Shown: positions 16,046-22,232 of the stretch, in pieces
Layout: each line of letters opens with the position of its first letter
Position numbering within the stretch: position 1 is the first letter of the stretch
From: Roseomonas sp. CECT 9278
Lineage (GTDB): Bacteria > Pseudomonadota > Alphaproteobacteria > Acetobacterales > Acetobacteraceae
NCBI RefSeq assembly: GCF_918698155.1
Contig: NZ_CAKKLX010000041.1
Location: 1 to 41,106 of the forward strand
Length of the DNA: 41,106 bases
Direction: 5' to 3'
Notes under the pieces: generated by a model
What the model was told of the DNA's origin: nothing
The model's database searches: none
What the model saw: the letters and a program-made list of their open reading frames with translations, nothing else
Position numbers and translations under genes: made by a program

Positions 16046-16081
16046 ACGTTACGCATTTCGCCCCTGCGTCAAAGCGAAATG
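16046..16081 (-). promoter_or_regulatory. Putative promoter with flanking 8-bp inverted-repeat operator upstream of the fcc/sox genes
   Basis: CATTTCGC (16054-16061) and GCGAAATG (16074-16081) form a perfect inverted repeat with a 12-base spacer. On the minus strand TTGACG (16072-16067), a good -35 box, lies within that spacer. A TAACGT (16051-16046) after a 15-base gap could be the -10. The dyad thus flanks the -35 box, a geometry suited to repression, about 40 bases upstream of the cytochrome start. Sulfur-oxidation operons are often controlled by ArsR-type repressors, but the regulator here is unknown and not encoded in the window. The spacing is short for sigma-70, so the promoter call is tentative. 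Confidence 0.45.
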
Positions 16082-16203
16082 TTTGGCGTCTCCGCAGCGT
16101 CTGCGGGGCGTGGCGTGCGTGCTCCGCGGGGCCTGGCGCGGGAGAAGAAATTGGCGCGGCGGCCCGGCCCGGCCCGCGCGCATCGGATCGCCGACGGCGC
16201 CGA

Positions 16204-17349
16204 TCAGCCCGCCAGGCCGAAGGCGGGGCGCAGCCGCAGCCCCACCCAGTTCCCCGCCAGCGCCGGCAGGATCCAGCCCCAGCCATGCAGGCTGCCCGAG
16301 GCGATCCCCGCCACATACGCGCTGATGTTGCAGCCCGAGGCCACCACCGCGCCGACGCCCAGCAGCAGCCCGCCCAGCGCGGAGGCCGCCGCATGGCGCC
16401 ACGGCATCGCGAACCGCGGCGCGAAGCGGCCCGCGAGCCCCGCCGCCAGCAGCGCGCCCGCCATCAGGCCGAGATCCATCACCGTGATGCGGTCCGCCGC
16501 GATGGGGCGGAGGATGGCCTCGGCGCGGGTGGGGTCCTCCCAGAAGGGCCAGAAGGCGGGGTCGTCCCAGCCGAAGGCTTCCACCGCGCGCGACCCCCAG
16601 AGCGGGAAGGCGGCGGTGATCACCCAGGGCCGGCCGGCGAGCCACAGTGTCAGCAGGTTCAGCGCCGCCAGCGCGACCGCGCCCCACAGCATCGGCCAGG
16701 GCCCGCGCAGCAGCCCGCCGCCGCGCCAGGGCAGGGGTTCGGCCACGCCGTGCCGGCGCCGTTCCGCCAGCCAGGCGACGAGCGCGGCCGCGGCCAGCAG
16801 CGCCAGGCTGAGGCCCAGCGCCGGCCACAGGCCGAAGATGCCGGGCAGCGTGGCCGGCGGCAGCGCGGGCAGCGTCGTCCAGGCCTCGGACTGCCAGGCG
16901 GCGAGGGTCGCGCCGGCCACGAAGAAGGCCAGGGTCAGCAGCATCCGCAGGCTGCCGCCGCCCGCCGTGTAGAGCGTGCCGGACCCGCAGCCGCCGCCCA
17001 GCTGCATCCCCACGCCGAACAGGAAGGCGCCGACCACGACTGCGACGCCGAGCGGGAACACGATCCCGCGCACCGGCGCGCCGGCCAGGCTGCCGTGGTC
17101 GATCGCCGGCAGCATCAGCACCACCAGCAGCGCCAGCATGGCCAGCTGCGCCCGGACGGCGGCGGAGCGTCGGTGCGCCAGCAGCGCGCGGAAGCCGCCG
17201 GCGAAGGAGAAGGTCGCGTGGTACAGCGCGATGCCGAGCGCCGCGCCCACCCCCCACAGCGCGGCGTGTCGCCAGCCCTGGCCGTGCCCGAGCCAGGCGG
17301 CGCCGCACGCGAGCACGGCCACGCCCAGCAGGATCGGCGCGCGCGCCAT
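16204..17349 (-). CDS. YeeE/YedE-family membrane transporter (thiosulfate/sulfur compound uptake)
   Basis: About 381 residues, with roughly nine or more hydrophobic segments across the length. Family cysteine motifs are visible: GVGMQLGGGCGSGTLY in the first half and VASGCNISAYVAG near the C-terminus, as in TsuA-type proteins, where cysteines relay thiosulfate through the membrane. Together with the downstream fcc/sox genes this suggests movement of thiosulfate or a related sulfur compound across the inner membrane. GTG 17355 is an alternative start two codons upstream. It lies 22 bases after the COQ7 stop, so it may be co-transcribed with dsbB and coq7. Confidence 0.88.
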   Translation of the reverse strand: MARAPILLGVAVLACGAAWLGHGQGWRHAALWGVGAALGIALYHATFSFAGGFRALLAHRRSAAVRAQLAMLALLVVLMLPAIDHGSLAGAPVRGIVFPLGVAVVVGAFLFGVGMQLGGGCGSGTLYTAGGGSLRMLLTLAFFVAGATLAAWQSEAWTTLPALPPATLPGIFGLWPALGLSLALLAAAALVAWLAERRRHGVAEPLPWRGGGLLRGPWPMLWGAVALAALNLLTLWLAGRPWVITAAFPLWGSRAVEAFGWDDPAFWPFWEDPTRAEAILRPIAADRITVMDLGLMAGALLAAGLAGRFAPRFAMPWRHAAASALGGLLLGVGAVVASGCNISAYVAGIASGSLHGWGWILPALAGNWVGLRLRPAFGLAG

Positions 17350-17371
17350 GGTCACGCCGCCGCGCTGTGCG

Positions 17372-17929
17372 TCAGACCCGTTCGCTGATGCGGATCGCCA
17401 CCTTGCAGCCGGCCTTGATGGCGGCGCTCAGCAGGCGATAGGCGGGGGCCTGCTCGGCCTCGTTTTCCAGGCCGATGTCGCGGTGCTCCAGCTCCTCGGC
17501 GCGGAACTGGGCGATATGGGCCTTGAGCTCGGCCTCGTCATCGCCGAGCGCGTCTTCCTGCGCGCGGTAGTGTTCGTCGATCGCTTCCTCGACCGCCACC
17601 GTGCAGGCCATGGCGCCGCGGTGGCCGAGCAGCGCGGTGGCGGCGCCGAGCGCGAAGCCCGCCACGTGCCAGATCGGCAGCAGCGCGGTGGGGCGCACGC
17701 GGCGCTGTCCGATCAGACGGGAGAAGGTATCGAGGTGGACCTGCTCCTGTTCCTTCATGTGCTCGATCATCGGGCCGTATTTGGTGCGGCCGAGCACCGC
17801 GAGCTGCCCCTGGTAGATGCGCTTGGCGCCGTATTCGCCGGCATGGTCGACGCGGATGGCGCGTTCCACGTATTCGCGCGGGGTGGGGTCGCCGGGCAGG
17901 CGCTTCTCGCCGGTGGTGCGGGTGGTCAT
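17372..17929 (-). CDS. coq7: Demethoxyubiquinone hydroxylase COQ7
   Basis: A 185-residue di-iron protein. It contains the ferritin-like ligands Glu32 (HAGEYGA), Glu62/His65 (EQEQVH), Glu114-115 (VAVEEAIDEHY) and Glu146/His149 (EELEH), the pattern of COQ7 rather than of the flavoprotein UbiF. It hydroxylates demethoxyubiquinone, the penultimate step of ubiquinone synthesis, at the inner membrane. Two moderately hydrophobic helices (about 82-112) fit membrane association. Start ATG 17929 overlaps the dsbB stop (ATGA). Coupling with dsbB is sensible because DsbB uses ubiquinone as its electron acceptor. Confidence 0.93.
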   Translation of the reverse strand: MTTRTTGEKRLPGDPTPREYVERAIRVDHAGEYGAKRIYQGQLAVLGRTKYGPMIEHMKEQEQVHLDTFSRLIGQRRVRPTALLPIWHVAGFALGAATALLGHRGAMACTVAVEEAIDEHYRAQEDALGDDEAELKAHIAQFRAEELEHRDIGLENEAEQAPAYRLLSAAIKAGCKVAIRISERV

Positions 17930-18405
17930 GCGGGTCGTCCTTTCCGGGCCAGGGCGAGGGCCAGCAGGCCGAGCCCTGCGCCATAGATGAGGTTCATCGC
18001 GGCCATGGAAAGCGGCAGGCCGGCGATCAGGTAGGTGGGCGCGTCGCAGGGCTTGGTGGGCGTGGCGGCCAGCCCGCGCAGCATGTCGTCGATCGACAGC
18101 GCGGCGCCGGCCGTGGGCGCGGCGCAGCCCGGCAGCGGGGAGGGCCACCAGCCTTGCTCGACCCCCACATGGAAGCCGCCGATCGCGGCCGAGGCGAAGG
18201 CGGCCAGCCCGGCCAGGGCAAGCAGCACGGCGCGCGCGCGCCCGGGCAGCAGCGCCGCGGCCGCCGCCAGGCCCGCCGCGGCCCAGTAGGGCCAGCGTTG
18301 CCACAGGCAGAGCGCGCAGGGCGCCAGGCCCCACCAGGTTTCGCTCGCCAGCGCGAACAGCGGCGCGGCGGCGGCGAGGGCGGCGATCGGGAGGGTGCGG
18401 AGCAT
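17926..18405 (-). CDS. dsbB: Disulfide bond formation protein B family (DsbB)
   Basis: A 159-residue integral membrane protein with four hydrophobic segments (about 5-22, 38-54, 58-78 and 125-150). The first redox pair is Cys30-Cys33 (CALC) after span 1. The second pair is Cys94 and Cys120 in the loop between spans 3 and 4, matching DsbB. It re-oxidises DsbA using ubiquinone, which is relevant to exported cysteine- and haem-containing proteins such as those coded nearby. Start ATG 18405 has family-like sequence immediately after it. Upstream the frame runs into the tandem repeats, which are not coding. Confidence 0.88.
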   Translation of the reverse strand: MLRTLPIAALAAAAPLFALASETWWGLAPCALCLWQRWPYWAAAGLAAAAALLPGRARAVLLALAGLAAFASAAIGGFHVGVEQGWWPSPLPGCAAPTAGAALSIDDMLRGLAATPTKPCDAPTYLIAGLPLSMAAMNLIYGAGLGLLALALARKGRPA

Positions 18406-18423
18406 GGCCGGTGTGTGTGTCGC

Positions 18424-18620
18424 GCGGGACGCGCGCGGGTGCAACGGTGCGGGACGCGCGCGGGCGCAACGGCGCGGGACGCGCGCGGGTGGCAACGGCT
18501 GCCGGACGCGCGCGGGTGCAACGGCGCGGGACGCGCGCGGGTGCAACGGTGCGGGACGCGCGCGGGCGCAATGGCGCGGGACGCGCGCGGGTGCAACGGC
18601 TGCGGGATGCGCGCGGGCGG
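18424..18620. repeat. Tandem array of a 25-bp GC-rich repeat upstream of dsbB
   Basis: Eight copies of a unit beginning GCGGGACGCGCGCGGGTGCA start at 18424, 18449, 18474, 18501, 18526, 18551, 18576 and 18602; spacing is 25 bases except for 27 after the third, where extra bases appear, and 26 after the seventh. Copies 1-3 and 5-7 share the same order of T/C variants, so a block of about 102 bp was probably duplicated. The last copy is degenerate. It begins 18 bases upstream of the dsbB ATG and fills most of the dsbB-RTX divergent spacer (18406-18728). The period is not a multiple of three, so it is not coding. Confidence 0.85.
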
Positions 18621-18661
18621 ACGGGCAGGGGCGAATCATCTTGCGACATCGGTGTGTTCCG

Positions 18662-18676
18662 TGTTCGCATCGAACA
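18662..18676. promoter_or_regulatory. 15-bp palindrome in the dsbB/RTX divergent spacer
   Basis: TGTTCG-CAT-CGAACA is a perfect 6-bp dyad 52 bases upstream of the RTX gene start. This segment (18636-18715) is clearly less GC-rich than its surroundings, as a promoter would be, but no convincing -35/-10 pair was found; TTGCGA at 18641-18646 is the best -35-like match. It could bind a regulator of the RTX gene or of dsbB. Confidence 0.3.
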
Positions 18677-18728
18677 TCGCGCTTCGAAACCACCAAGACC
18701 CAACCATCGAGAGCAGGGAGCGACGCCC

Positions 18729-19862
18729 ATGGGCTACTGGGGAGGGCAGGACGGTGACGACACCATCACGCCCGGCTTCATCTCGGAATGGGTCCTCCCG
18801 CCCTTTTCCGGCTTCCCGTCGGCCGGCCTCGATCGCCTGAGCGGCAAGGGCGGCGACGACTACCTCGATGGCGGCGGCGGGGCCGACACGCTGCGCGGCG
18901 AGGAGGGCAACGACACCCTCGTCGTGCGCCAGGGTGGCGAGTTCAGCGGCGGCACGGGCGACGACCTCATGCTCGTGGTCTCGGCAGGCGCCGGCACGGT
19001 GATTGCCGGCGGGCTGGGTAATGACAGCCTCGACGCCCAGACCGCCGTCGACATCACGGGTGCGTCGCTGGTGTCGCTGGAATACCTGCTGCTGGATTCG
19101 TTCGACCTGACCCTGACCGGGGCCCAGCTCGACAGCTTCGGCGTGACCGCCGCGGATGGCTCCGCCACCACCGGGCAGCTGGTGCTGAGCGGCGGCGGGG
19201 CCGCGCAGACCGACCTGCGGGGGCTGCTGGTGCTGAACATCACCGGCTCCAGCGCGGATGAGCGCCTGCTGTTCACCACCAGCACCTCGACCAATACGCG
19301 GATCAATGTCGATGGCGGGCTCGGCAACGACAGCATCGTGGCGGCCGAGGGCAACGACACGCTGGTGGGCGGGTTCGGGCTCGATACGCTGGTGGGCGGC
19401 GCCGGCGCCGACCGGCTGACCGGCGACGACGCCAATGACCGGCTCGCCGGCGGGACCGGCAGCGACACGCTCGATGGCGGGGCGGGCGTGGATGTGATCG
19501 CGGGCGATTCCGGCAGCGACCGCCTGACCGGCGGGTCCGGCCCGGATCGCTTCCACTACGCCTTCGCGTCCGAGGGCACGGACACCATCACCGACTTCGT
19601 GCGCGGCAGCGACCTGATCGAGATCGATGCCAGTGGCTTCGGCGGTGGGCTGGTCGCCGGCGCGTCGCTTCCGGCAGCCAGGCTGGTGGTCCATGCGTCG
19701 AGCCTGGCGACGGCGCCGGCGGGCACCGGACAGTTCATCTTCAACACGGTCACGGACCGGCTGAGCTGGGACGTCGACGGCGCCGGCGGCGCCAGCGCCG
19801 TGACGATCGCGGTGCTGACCGGCCAGGTGACCTTCGCGACATCGGACTTCGCGCTGATCTGA
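18729..19862 (+). CDS. RTX-type calcium-binding protein, probable type I secretion substrate
   Basis: A 377-residue protein with glycine-aspartate nonapeptide repeats of the form GGxGxDxLx. One cluster is near the N-terminus (GKGGDDYLDGGGGADTLRG, about 37-55, and GEEGNDTLV). A larger cluster spans about 200-275 (GGLGNDSIV, AEGNDTLVGG, GGAGADRLTG, GGTGSDTLDG, GGSGPDRF). There is no N-terminal signal peptide, and the C-terminus ends in aliphatic residues (DFALI), as in type I secreted proteins. The repeats should bind Ca2+ outside the cell. No catalytic domain is recognised in the middle. ATG 18729 has GGGAG at 18716-18720 as ribosome-binding site. No type I transporter genes are adjacent. Confidence 0.85.
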   Translation: MGYWGGQDGDDTITPGFISEWVLPPFSGFPSAGLDRLSGKGGDDYLDGGGGADTLRGEEGNDTLVVRQGGEFSGGTGDDLMLVVSAGAGTVIAGGLGNDSLDAQTAVDITGASLVSLEYLLLDSFDLTLTGAQLDSFGVTAADGSATTGQLVLSGGGAAQTDLRGLLVLNITGSSADERLLFTTSTSTNTRINVDGGLGNDSIVAAEGNDTLVGGFGLDTLVGGAGADRLTGDDANDRLAGGTGSDTLDGGAGVDVIAGDSGSDRLTGGSGPDRFHYAFASEGTDTITDFVRGSDLIEIDASGFGGGLVAGASLPAARLVVHASSLATAPAGTGQFIFNTVTDRLSWDVDGAGGASAVTIAVLTGQVTFATSDFALI

Positions 19863-19996
19863 CGCCGAGACAGCGGCTGCGGCGGCCGCGCGCCGCGCTG
19901 CCGCGGTCCGGTCCGGTCTGGCGGCGTCCGCGGCCGGGTGCTCCCCAGGGGTCGGGTATTGCTCTAGCCTCCGTCGCGGACATGCGGGAGGACGCG

Positions 19997-20632
19997 ATGC
20001 GCAAGCTGTGGGGCCGGGCGAGTTCGTCCAATGTGATGAAGGTGCTCTGGACGCTCGACGAACTCGGGCTGGACTACGAGCGCATCGATGCCGGCGGCGC
20101 CTTCGGCCGCACGCGCGATCCCGAATACCGCGCCATGAACCCGATGGGCCTGGTGCCGACGTTGCAAGAAGGCGACGGGGCGGACGGCTGGGCGCTGTGG
20201 GAGAGCAACGCCATCGCGCGCTACCTGTGCAACCAGTACGCCCCGGGCGGCCCGCTGTACCCGGCCGCGCCGCGCGCCCGCGCCGCGGTCGAGACCTGGA
20301 TGGACTGGACGCTGGGCCACGTCACCGCGCCCATGGTCACCATCTTCTTCACCCATGTCCGCATCCCCGAGCCCGACCGCGACTGGCAGGCCGAGGGCAA
20401 GGCGCGCGAGGATTGCGGCCGGCTGTGGAAGATCGTGGATGCGGCGCTGGCCGGCCGCCGCTTCCTGTGCGGGGATGAGCTGACGCTGGCCGACATCGCG
20501 CTGGGCTGCTGGGTGCATCGCTGGCATGTGCTGCCGATCGCGCGGCCCGACCTGCCGAACCTGGCGCGCTACTACGATGCGCTGAAGACGCGGCCTGGCT
20601 TCACCACCCATGTCGCCCTGCCGCTGGCCTGA
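19997..20632 (+). CDS. Glutathione S-transferase family protein
   Basis: About 211 residues. The N-terminal thioredoxin-like domain (about 1-80) opens with KLWGRASSSNVMKVLWTLDEL, where the Ser-rich turn takes the place of the catalytic Tyr/Ser/Cys. The cis-Pro motif is MGLVPTL and the glutathione gamma-glutamyl site is WESNAIARYL. The C-terminal all-helical domain (about 90-205) includes LTLADIALG, the N-capping motif. It would conjugate or reduce an unknown substrate with glutathione. ATG 19997 is chosen for GGGAGGA at 19986-19992 and because the fold begins just after it. An ATG at 19982 is the alternative. The cupin gene follows after 16 bases. Confidence 0.88.
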   Translation: MRKLWGRASSSNVMKVLWTLDELGLDYERIDAGGAFGRTRDPEYRAMNPMGLVPTLQEGDGADGWALWESNAIARYLCNQYAPGGPLYPAAPRARAAVETWMDWTLGHVTAPMVTIFFTHVRIPEPDRDWQAEGKAREDCGRLWKIVDAALAGRRFLCGDELTLADIALGCWVHRWHVLPIARPDLPNLARYYDALKTRPGFTTHVALPLA

Positions 20633-20648
20633 ACCAAGGGAGGACTGC

Positions 20649-21041
20649 ATGACCCGCACCACCACCAGCCACGCCGCCGAGGCCGATTTCCAGCGCGGCC
20701 TGCGCGCCTTCTTCGAATACCGCGACCTGGGCATCGCCAAGGCCACGGAGGGCGCCTTCGGCGCGCATGTGATCCGCGGCATCCCCGGCGCGCACGCGAC
20801 CGGCGCCTGGCACACGCACGACCTGCCCTTCCAGATGTTCTTCGTGCTGAAGGGCTGGGTGACCTTCGAATACGAGGATATCGGCGTGAAGACCTTCCAC
20901 GCCGGCGACAGCTGCTACCAGCCGCGGCTGGTAAAGCACCGCGAGATGGCGCATTCGGAGGATGTCGAGATCCTGGAGATCACCGGGCCGGCGGAATTCG
21001 AGACCAGGGAAGTGTCCGCGCCGGCCGCGGCCGCGGAATAG
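20649..21041 (+). CDS. Small cupin-domain protein
   Basis: A 130-residue single cupin (about 40-118). Possible metal-binding positions of the first motif are HTHDLPFQMFFVLKGWVTF (starting at His56) with two histidines; the second motif is in FHAGDSCYQPRLVKHRE, where His lies late. It may be an isomerase, dioxygenase-like enzyme or ligand-binding protein; the sequence does not tell which. The start is supported by AAGGGAGGA just upstream (20637-20645). It is probably in an operon with the glutathione transferase, which hints at a shared pathway for an electrophile or aromatic compound (inference). A 14-base perfect palindrome follows the stop. Confidence 0.75.
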   Translation: MTRTTTSHAAEADFQRGLRAFFEYRDLGIAKATEGAFGAHVIRGIPGAHATGAWHTHDLPFQMFFVLKGWVTFEYEDIGVKTFHAGDSCYQPRLVKHREMAHSEDVEILEITGPAEFETREVSAPAAAAE

Positions 21042-21050
21042 GCACGACCC

Positions 21051-21064
21051 GGGCGGCGCCGCCC
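21051..21064 (+). terminator. GGGCGGCGCCGCCC palindrome after the cupin gene
   Basis: A perfect 14-base palindrome nine bases after the cupin stop. As a hairpin it would have a 5-bp stem and 4-base loop. It lies between the cupin gene and the separate tRNA promoter, so a terminator is plausible, but no T-run follows. Confidence 0.35.
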
Positions 21065-21135
21065 TGGGCGGTGGCCGCGGGACCGGCCGCCGTGCCGGCT
21101 GCGCGCCAGCGCCGCACGGGATGGCGCGCGACGAA

Positions 21136-21164
21136 TTGAAATGCGCCGGCGGGGACAGTAGGTT
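21136..21164 (+). promoter_or_regulatory. Putative sigma-70 promoter of tRNA-Leu
   Basis: TTGAAA (21136-21141) and TAGGTT (21159-21164) are separated by exactly 17 bases. The predicted start of transcription is near 21171, about 24 bases before the tRNA. The pair stands out in otherwise GC-rich sequence. Confidence 0.5.
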
Positions 21165-21194
21165 GCGCCGCCGGCCCGCCGCGGCGGCGGCATC

Positions 21195-21281
21195 GCGGGC
21201 GTGGCGGAATTGGCAGACGCGACGGGCTCAAAATCCGTTTCTGGCAACAGAGTGTCGGTTCGACCCCGACCGCCCGCACCA
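21195..21281 (+). tRNA. tRNA-Leu (anticodon CAA)
   Basis: The cloverleaf can be folded by eye. Acceptor GCGGGCG (21195-21201) pairs with CGCCCGC (21271-21277). The D-stem is GCG/CGC with GG in the loop. The anticodon arm ACGGG-CTCAAAA-TCCGT has anticodon CAA at 21229-21231. A long variable arm (TCTG-GCAA-CAGA) is typical of tRNA-Leu, and the T-arm is GTCGG-TTCGACC-CCGAC. Discriminator A and CCA are encoded (21278-21281). It reads UUG codons, which are rare in this GC-rich genome but are used here as starts in some genes. Confidence 0.97.
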
Positions 21282-21339
21282 CCGCCTTCCGCGCGATGGC
21301 GCCGCGCTCCATCGCATCAGCCCGGCCAGGCCCAAGCCG

Positions 21340-22011
21340 TCACGTCGTAAGCGCCGTCCTGTCGGCCACCGTCGCGCCGCCCGCGCCGCGCTGCAGACAA
21401 CCCTTGCGTTCCAGCCTGCCGAGCGCGCGCGACAGTGTCTCCGGCGTCATGCCGAGTCGCGCGGCGATCGCGCTGCGCGGTTCGGGCAGCAACGCGTTCC
21501 CCGCACCGGCTTCCTCCGAGACGCGCCGCGCGACGAAGCGCGCGACGCGATCCTCGGCGCTGCGCAGCTTCAGGTCGACCACCTGGTCGACCATCAGCCG
21601 CCAGTGCCGCGCGAGAAGCTGCGTGGTGGCGCGGCACAAGGCGTGCGATCGGCTGACGCCGTCGCGGAAGACATCGGCCGGGATCATCAGCACGCGCACC
21701 TCGGTCAAGGCCACGGCCGAGGCGAGGTAGGGCAGGTGGAGCATCACCGCGGGCGCGAGGAACAGCTCCCCGGGCCCGAAGAATTCGACCATCGTGCGCC
21801 CGTCCCCCTCGGCCGCGGCCTGCAGGCCGACGCTGCCCTCCAGCAGCATGTGCACGAAGTCGGGCTCGTCGCCCTGTTCGAACAGCGTGGTGCCGCGCGG
21901 CAGGAGCTGGGCGAAGCTCGGGCGCAGGATCTCCGTCATCGCGGCGGCACCGGCCGCCTGGAAGAAGGGCGCGTTCTCGACCAGGTGCCTGGCGCGCGAG
22001 GCTTGCTGCAT
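21340..22011 (-). CDS. Crp/Fnr-family transcription regulator (DNR/NNR-like, no iron-sulfur cysteines)
   Basis: About 223 residues: a cyclic-nucleotide-binding-type sensor domain (about 10-120), a dimerisation helix (about 125-150) and a winged HTH (about 153-215). The recognition helix LGMTPETLSRALGRLE has Glu191, Ser194 and Arg195 in the FNR pattern for TTGAT-N4-ATCAA sites. The N-terminus lacks the cysteine cluster of oxygen-sensing FNR, so it is closer to DNR-type regulators, some of which sense NO through haem; the signal here is unknown. ATG 22011 has a GGAGA ribosome-binding site; ATG 22035 is an alternative. It is divergent from narK, and an FNR-type box lies in its own promoter region. 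Confidence 0.9.
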   Translation of the reverse strand: MQQASRARHLVENAPFFQAAGAAAMTEILRPSFAQLLPRGTTLFEQGDEPDFVHMLLEGSVGLQAAAEGDGRTMVEFFGPGELFLAPAVMLHLPYLASAVALTEVRVLMIPADVFRDGVSRSHALCRATTQLLARHWRLMVDQVVDLKLRSAEDRVARFVARRVSEEAGAGNALLPEPRSAIAARLGMTPETLSRALGRLERKGCLQRGAGGATVADRTALTT

Positions 22012-22062
22012 GAAGCGTCTCCGACGATGCGCCATGGATGCGACGCCGCGTCACTGCACGCA

Positions 22063-22076
22063 TTGATCTGCGTCAA
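22063..22076 (-). promoter_or_regulatory. FNR-type box upstream of the Crp/Fnr regulator gene
   Basis: TTGAT-CTGC-GTCAA differs from the consensus TTGAT-N4-ATCAA at one position. Its centre is about 58 bases from the regulator start. If it acts at -41.5, transcription would begin near 22028 with a leader of about 17 bases. This suggests autoregulation or control by another FNR-type protein. Confidence 0.65.
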
Positions 22077-22156
22077 CCGACGAACTGACCCCGGACATCG
22101 GGCGCCTTGCCGCAATCGGGCCGGGCGCGAATTCCGCGGCCGCGCGCCGGGATGAC

Positions 22157-22170
22157 TTGATCCGGATCAA
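22157..22170 (+). promoter_or_regulatory. Perfect FNR-type box upstream of narK
   Basis: TTGAT-CCGG-ATCAA matches the FNR/DNR consensus exactly and is fully palindromic. The centre lies 69-70 bases before the narK ATG. A -41.5 activator position would put the transcription start near 22205 and leave a 28-base leader with GGAGAAGG as ribosome-binding site. This fits activation of the nar operon by oxygen limitation or nitrogen oxides. Confidence 0.85.
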
Positions 22171-22232
22171 CTCGAAGGCGGGGTCGCGGACGCCACACCT
22201 GCGCCGAGTTCGACAGGATCACGGAGAAGGGC

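Noticed and set aside
18424..18620. CRISPR array
   Set aside because: Units are directly adjacent, with no unique spacers and no cas genes nearby.
18027..18757. Long reading frames running through the 25-bp repeats (extensions of dsbB and of the RTX gene)
   Set aside because: A 25-bp period keeps several frames open without stops; the family-like sequence of both proteins begins outside the repeats.
20980..21312. Small ORFs overlapping the tRNA gene
   Set aside because: They cover a well-folded tRNA-Leu and have no homology-like features.
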